Assembly (NCBI RefSeq): GCF_002105155.1
Contig: NW_019028996.1
Location: forward strand, 186,001 to 250,000
Direction: 5' to 3'
DNA from: Lobosporangium transversale
Lineage: Eukaryota; Mortierellomycota; Mortierellomycetes; Mortierellales; Mortierellaceae
DNA length: 64,000 nucleotides
The position numbers and the translations under genes are program-made. The notes below the pieces were generated by a model. It worked only from the letters and a program-made list of their open reading frames with translations. It did no database searches and was not told the DNA's origin. Positions 61,413 through 64,000 of this stretch are shown in pieces; positions within the stretch are counted from its first letter, which is position 1; each line of letters begins with the position of its first letter.

Positions 61413-64000
61413 ATGTCGACTCCATCACCGCCACCACCACCACCGTCGACATCGACATCTGCAGCAAACATCGTAGGATCCAGCGCCCTTGAAGGTTCAC
61501 AAAATGCTGGTCAAGAACATGGGTCTGGAAACAACTGGAATTCCGCTCAGAAGCAGCAACAGCAACAACAAGGCAGATCACAAAGGAGGATTCCCTCTGT
61601 GTTTTCAAGAACATGGGCTCACCGTGGCAAGATCACTTTTGGTCTCTTCCTTGCCTATAGTGGAGCTAACTTTTATTAGTATGAAGCTTACTTGATCTTG
61701 CTTGATCTGCAATTTCAGCTGATCGTAAGGCCATTTTAATTTTGTTAAAGATCAATTAAATTGTAGCCATAACGCTTTTTTTTTCTTTTTTTCTTTTTTC
61801 CTTTTTTCATTGGTTATGTCACCGTTTAAATGCAAATAGCAATTGGAGACAACAGAAGATCAGGGATACTATTCCACCAAACACAGTGCTTCACTGGAGA
61901 GTTACAGACGGGTAAGCGCCTTTGTGCAAGGAAGAAATTGAATTAAATGCAAATTGGCGATGTAACGTTCTGATAACATTGTACACCATCCTTTATAGGT
62001 CAATTGTAGAAACAGACACCGATAAAGGCCACCTTCAAAAGCTTCTTAGGGCTGCAGGGGGCGATACACCCACTCCAGTCTCAACACTACTTGATGTTGT
62101 TACTGCTATTAAACATGCCAAGGACGATCCAAGGATCGTAGGTATCATGGCCAACTTTTCAACCTCTAACAATAAAACACAGCAAGCTAAAGGGCTAGGA
62201 TTGGCTCAGATCCAAGAACTACGAAGTGCCATCCAAGAGTTTAAGGAAGCCAAGGCTAAGGCTCTTGGTGGTGAAGATAAGGTGTCCCTTATTGCATTTA
62301 CAGACTCATTTGGTAGGTCTATATTTTTTGTAGAATGAATAGATGTGTCTGCTTTAATTACATTGTCTCATTTAATGCATTATATGAACTTGGCTTTTTT
62401 TTTTTTGGATCATATAGACACTCAAACGCAGTATTACTTGGCATCAGTGTTCGATAAAGTGTATATGCAGCCTACTGGAGGCATTCCTTTGGTTGGCTTG
62501 TCATCGACTGTCCCCTTTTTCAAAACTCTTTTGAATCGCTTCGGTGTCCAAGGTAAAGTGGAATAAGCCTTGTGCTTGAAAAATGTTTTCTTGATGGCCA
62601 AAAAAATAAAAAAGCCTAATCCTTTTTTCGTTTTATTAATGCAATAATCAATTACCTAGTGCGCTCTGAAGCTCGCAAGGAGTATAAAAGCGTGATCAGC
62701 CCTTTCACGGAGACAGAGCTTCCACCAGCACAGAAGCAAAATCTCTTCGATCTTCTAAAGGGTTTGAACTCACAGGTTTTGGCTGATATTGCGAAATCTC
62801 GCCAGAAAGCTCTTGGAAGCGATCCAGTTGAGAAACTGAATCATTTAATTCAAGTTGGTCCATTCATGGCTTATGAAGCAAAGGATGAAGGACTGGTGGA
62901 CGGGCTTCTATACAAAAGAGACTGTGGCAAGATCGTCGAGCAAAATGGTGCATTTGGACTGGCTCACTATATCCGCGTTAAGGGCAAGGAGCACACAAAC
63001 AAGCTTGCCAAGACAAAGGAACCCAGCCTTGTTGTGGGGATCGTTTACCTGATTGGCGGCATTAAACGGTACAGTGCTTTTTTTTTTTTTTTTTTTTTTT
63101 TTCATTCATCTTCGAAGCAACGAGTAATGGTGTTTTTTTTTTTATGGCTTGTAGTGGTGGTGGCGACTTTGGAGCCAACACCATTGTCAAAGGCATTAGA
63201 GAGGCAGCAGATGATCCTACAGTTGACGCAGTCGTCTTGAGAATTGATTCTGGCGGAGGAGACGTGGTTGCTAGCGACACTATTGGAGATGCTATTCGCT
63301 GGTGCCAAGATGAAAAGAAGAAACCTGTTATTGTTAGTTTTGGGAACACCTCTGCCAGTGGAGGATATTTTGTATCAACTCATGCCAAGGCTATTGTTGC
63401 TCAACGTAAGGCTTTGTTTTTATGTGGTCTGTTCTGAACTAGACATGATCAGACCATAACGGTTTTGAGTACAACTAACCTAAATGGTTCCATCCTTTCG
63501 TCTGATCTGGTGAAATGATAGCGACCACTATCACCGGAAGCATTGGCGTCGCTTCCATGCGACCATATTTCACTCCCGAGTTCTTCAAGATGATTGGTGT
63601 CAGTGTTGAGCAGTTCTTTACTGGATCATCTGATACGTCACTGCTCAATGATCTGGAAGGTGCTGCGTTGACACGCTTCAAACGACAAATTGATGTCACA
63701 TATGCAGATTTCCTCAAACGTGTTGCCGATGGACGAAAGATGACATTGGAGCAAGTTGAAGACATCGCTGGTGGGCGTGTCATGAATGGGAAAGAAGCTT
63801 TGAAAGGTAAGAAACGTGCAAATAAAAAAGGGGAAAAAAAATATATAAATTGTATTCGAGAACAATGCCTTTTAGCTGATATAATATAACTTTGTACCTT
63901 CCTCGCTTGATATTGCAATTTAGCTGGATTGGTAGATAAACTTGGAGGACTATCGTATGCTGTCCGATTAGCAGCTGACTATGGTCTTGAAGCGCACAAG
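61413..64000 (+). CDS. sppA: SppA-like S49 signal peptide peptidase, 3' end cut by window
   Basis: Eight exons so far: 61413-61678, 61840-61911, 61999-62312, 62418-62552, 62660-63068, 63155-63405, 63522-63806 and 63924 onward. A Pro/Ser- and Gln-rich leader is followed by RTWAHRGKITFGLFLAYSGANFY (possible membrane segment or targeting region) and two tandem crotonase-fold domains. EYKSVISPFTETELPPAQ matches the region around the catalytic lysine of long SppA, and VLRIDSGGGD plus FGNTSASGGYF (Ser nucleophile) the catalytic serine region, then TGSIGV. Long-form SppA degrades signal peptides in bacteria and sits in thylakoids in plants; the fungal location is unknown. Intron borders are canonical. 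Confidence 0.92.

Overview
The window reads as nuclear DNA of an early-diverging filamentous fungus, most likely Mucoromycota/Mortierellomycotina (inference). The genes are intron-rich with short GT-AG introns, A or T homopolymer runs of 15-40 bases are frequent, and the gene set mixes ordinary fungal genes (MSC2, ABP1) with genes missing from budding yeast (RAB32 family, tepsin-like ENTH protein, calreticulin, SppA-type S49 protease). Exon-intron structures below were built by hand from splice signals and reading frame. Where all exons are given, the summed length is a multiple of three and ends in a stop.

Layout. 1-779: 3' part of a Tc1/mariner transposase. 2.0-3.2 kb: acireductone dioxygenase (+). 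3.4-8.6 kb: an unrecognised 630-aa protein and the actin-binding protein ABP1 (both -). 8.9-11.1 kb: two related small secreted cysteine-rich proteins resembling the Opy2 cysteine module (-). 13.4-21.9 kb: a mobile-element region. It holds a 5,951-bp TA-flanked DNA transposon with ~147-bp terminal inverted repeats, a decayed pogo/Tigger (CENP-B/DDE_1) transposase and a second multi-exon gene with a PD-(D/E)XK-like nuclease motif. The element sits inside a decayed P-loop NTPase gene of the fungal Crinkler-like type, and a second Crinkler-like fragment lies beside it. 21.9-26.7 kb: gene-poor sequence with faint relics. 26.7-32.1 kb: convergent pyruvate dehydrogenase E2 (+) and mitochondrial-type 3-oxoacyl-ACP reductase (-). 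34.4-43.6 kb: poly-Q protein (+), RAD9, tepsin-like ENTH protein and a tail-anchored-looking protein (-). 44.0-46.5 kb: Xaa-Pro aminopeptidase P (-). 48.5-54.0 kb: RAB32 GTPase (+), eEF1A lysine methyltransferase EFM5 (-) and, divergent from it, the mitochondrial tRNA 2-thiouridylase MTU1/SLM3 (+). 54.1-59.3 kb: zinc transporter MSC2 and calreticulin (-). 59.9-60.5 kb: F-box/LRR relic. 61.4-64.0 kb: SppA-like protease (+), cut by the window end.

Functional links: the E2 subunit needs lipoate made through mitochondrial type II fatty-acid synthesis, the pathway of its convergent neighbour. MSC2 (zinc supply to the secretory pathway) and calreticulin (ER folding) are adjacent ER-related genes. 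No rRNA, tRNA or CRISPR was recognised. The most unusual objects are the nuclease-carrying transposon and its insertion site, the modular Opy2-like secreted pair, and the poly(A)-flanked splice sites.
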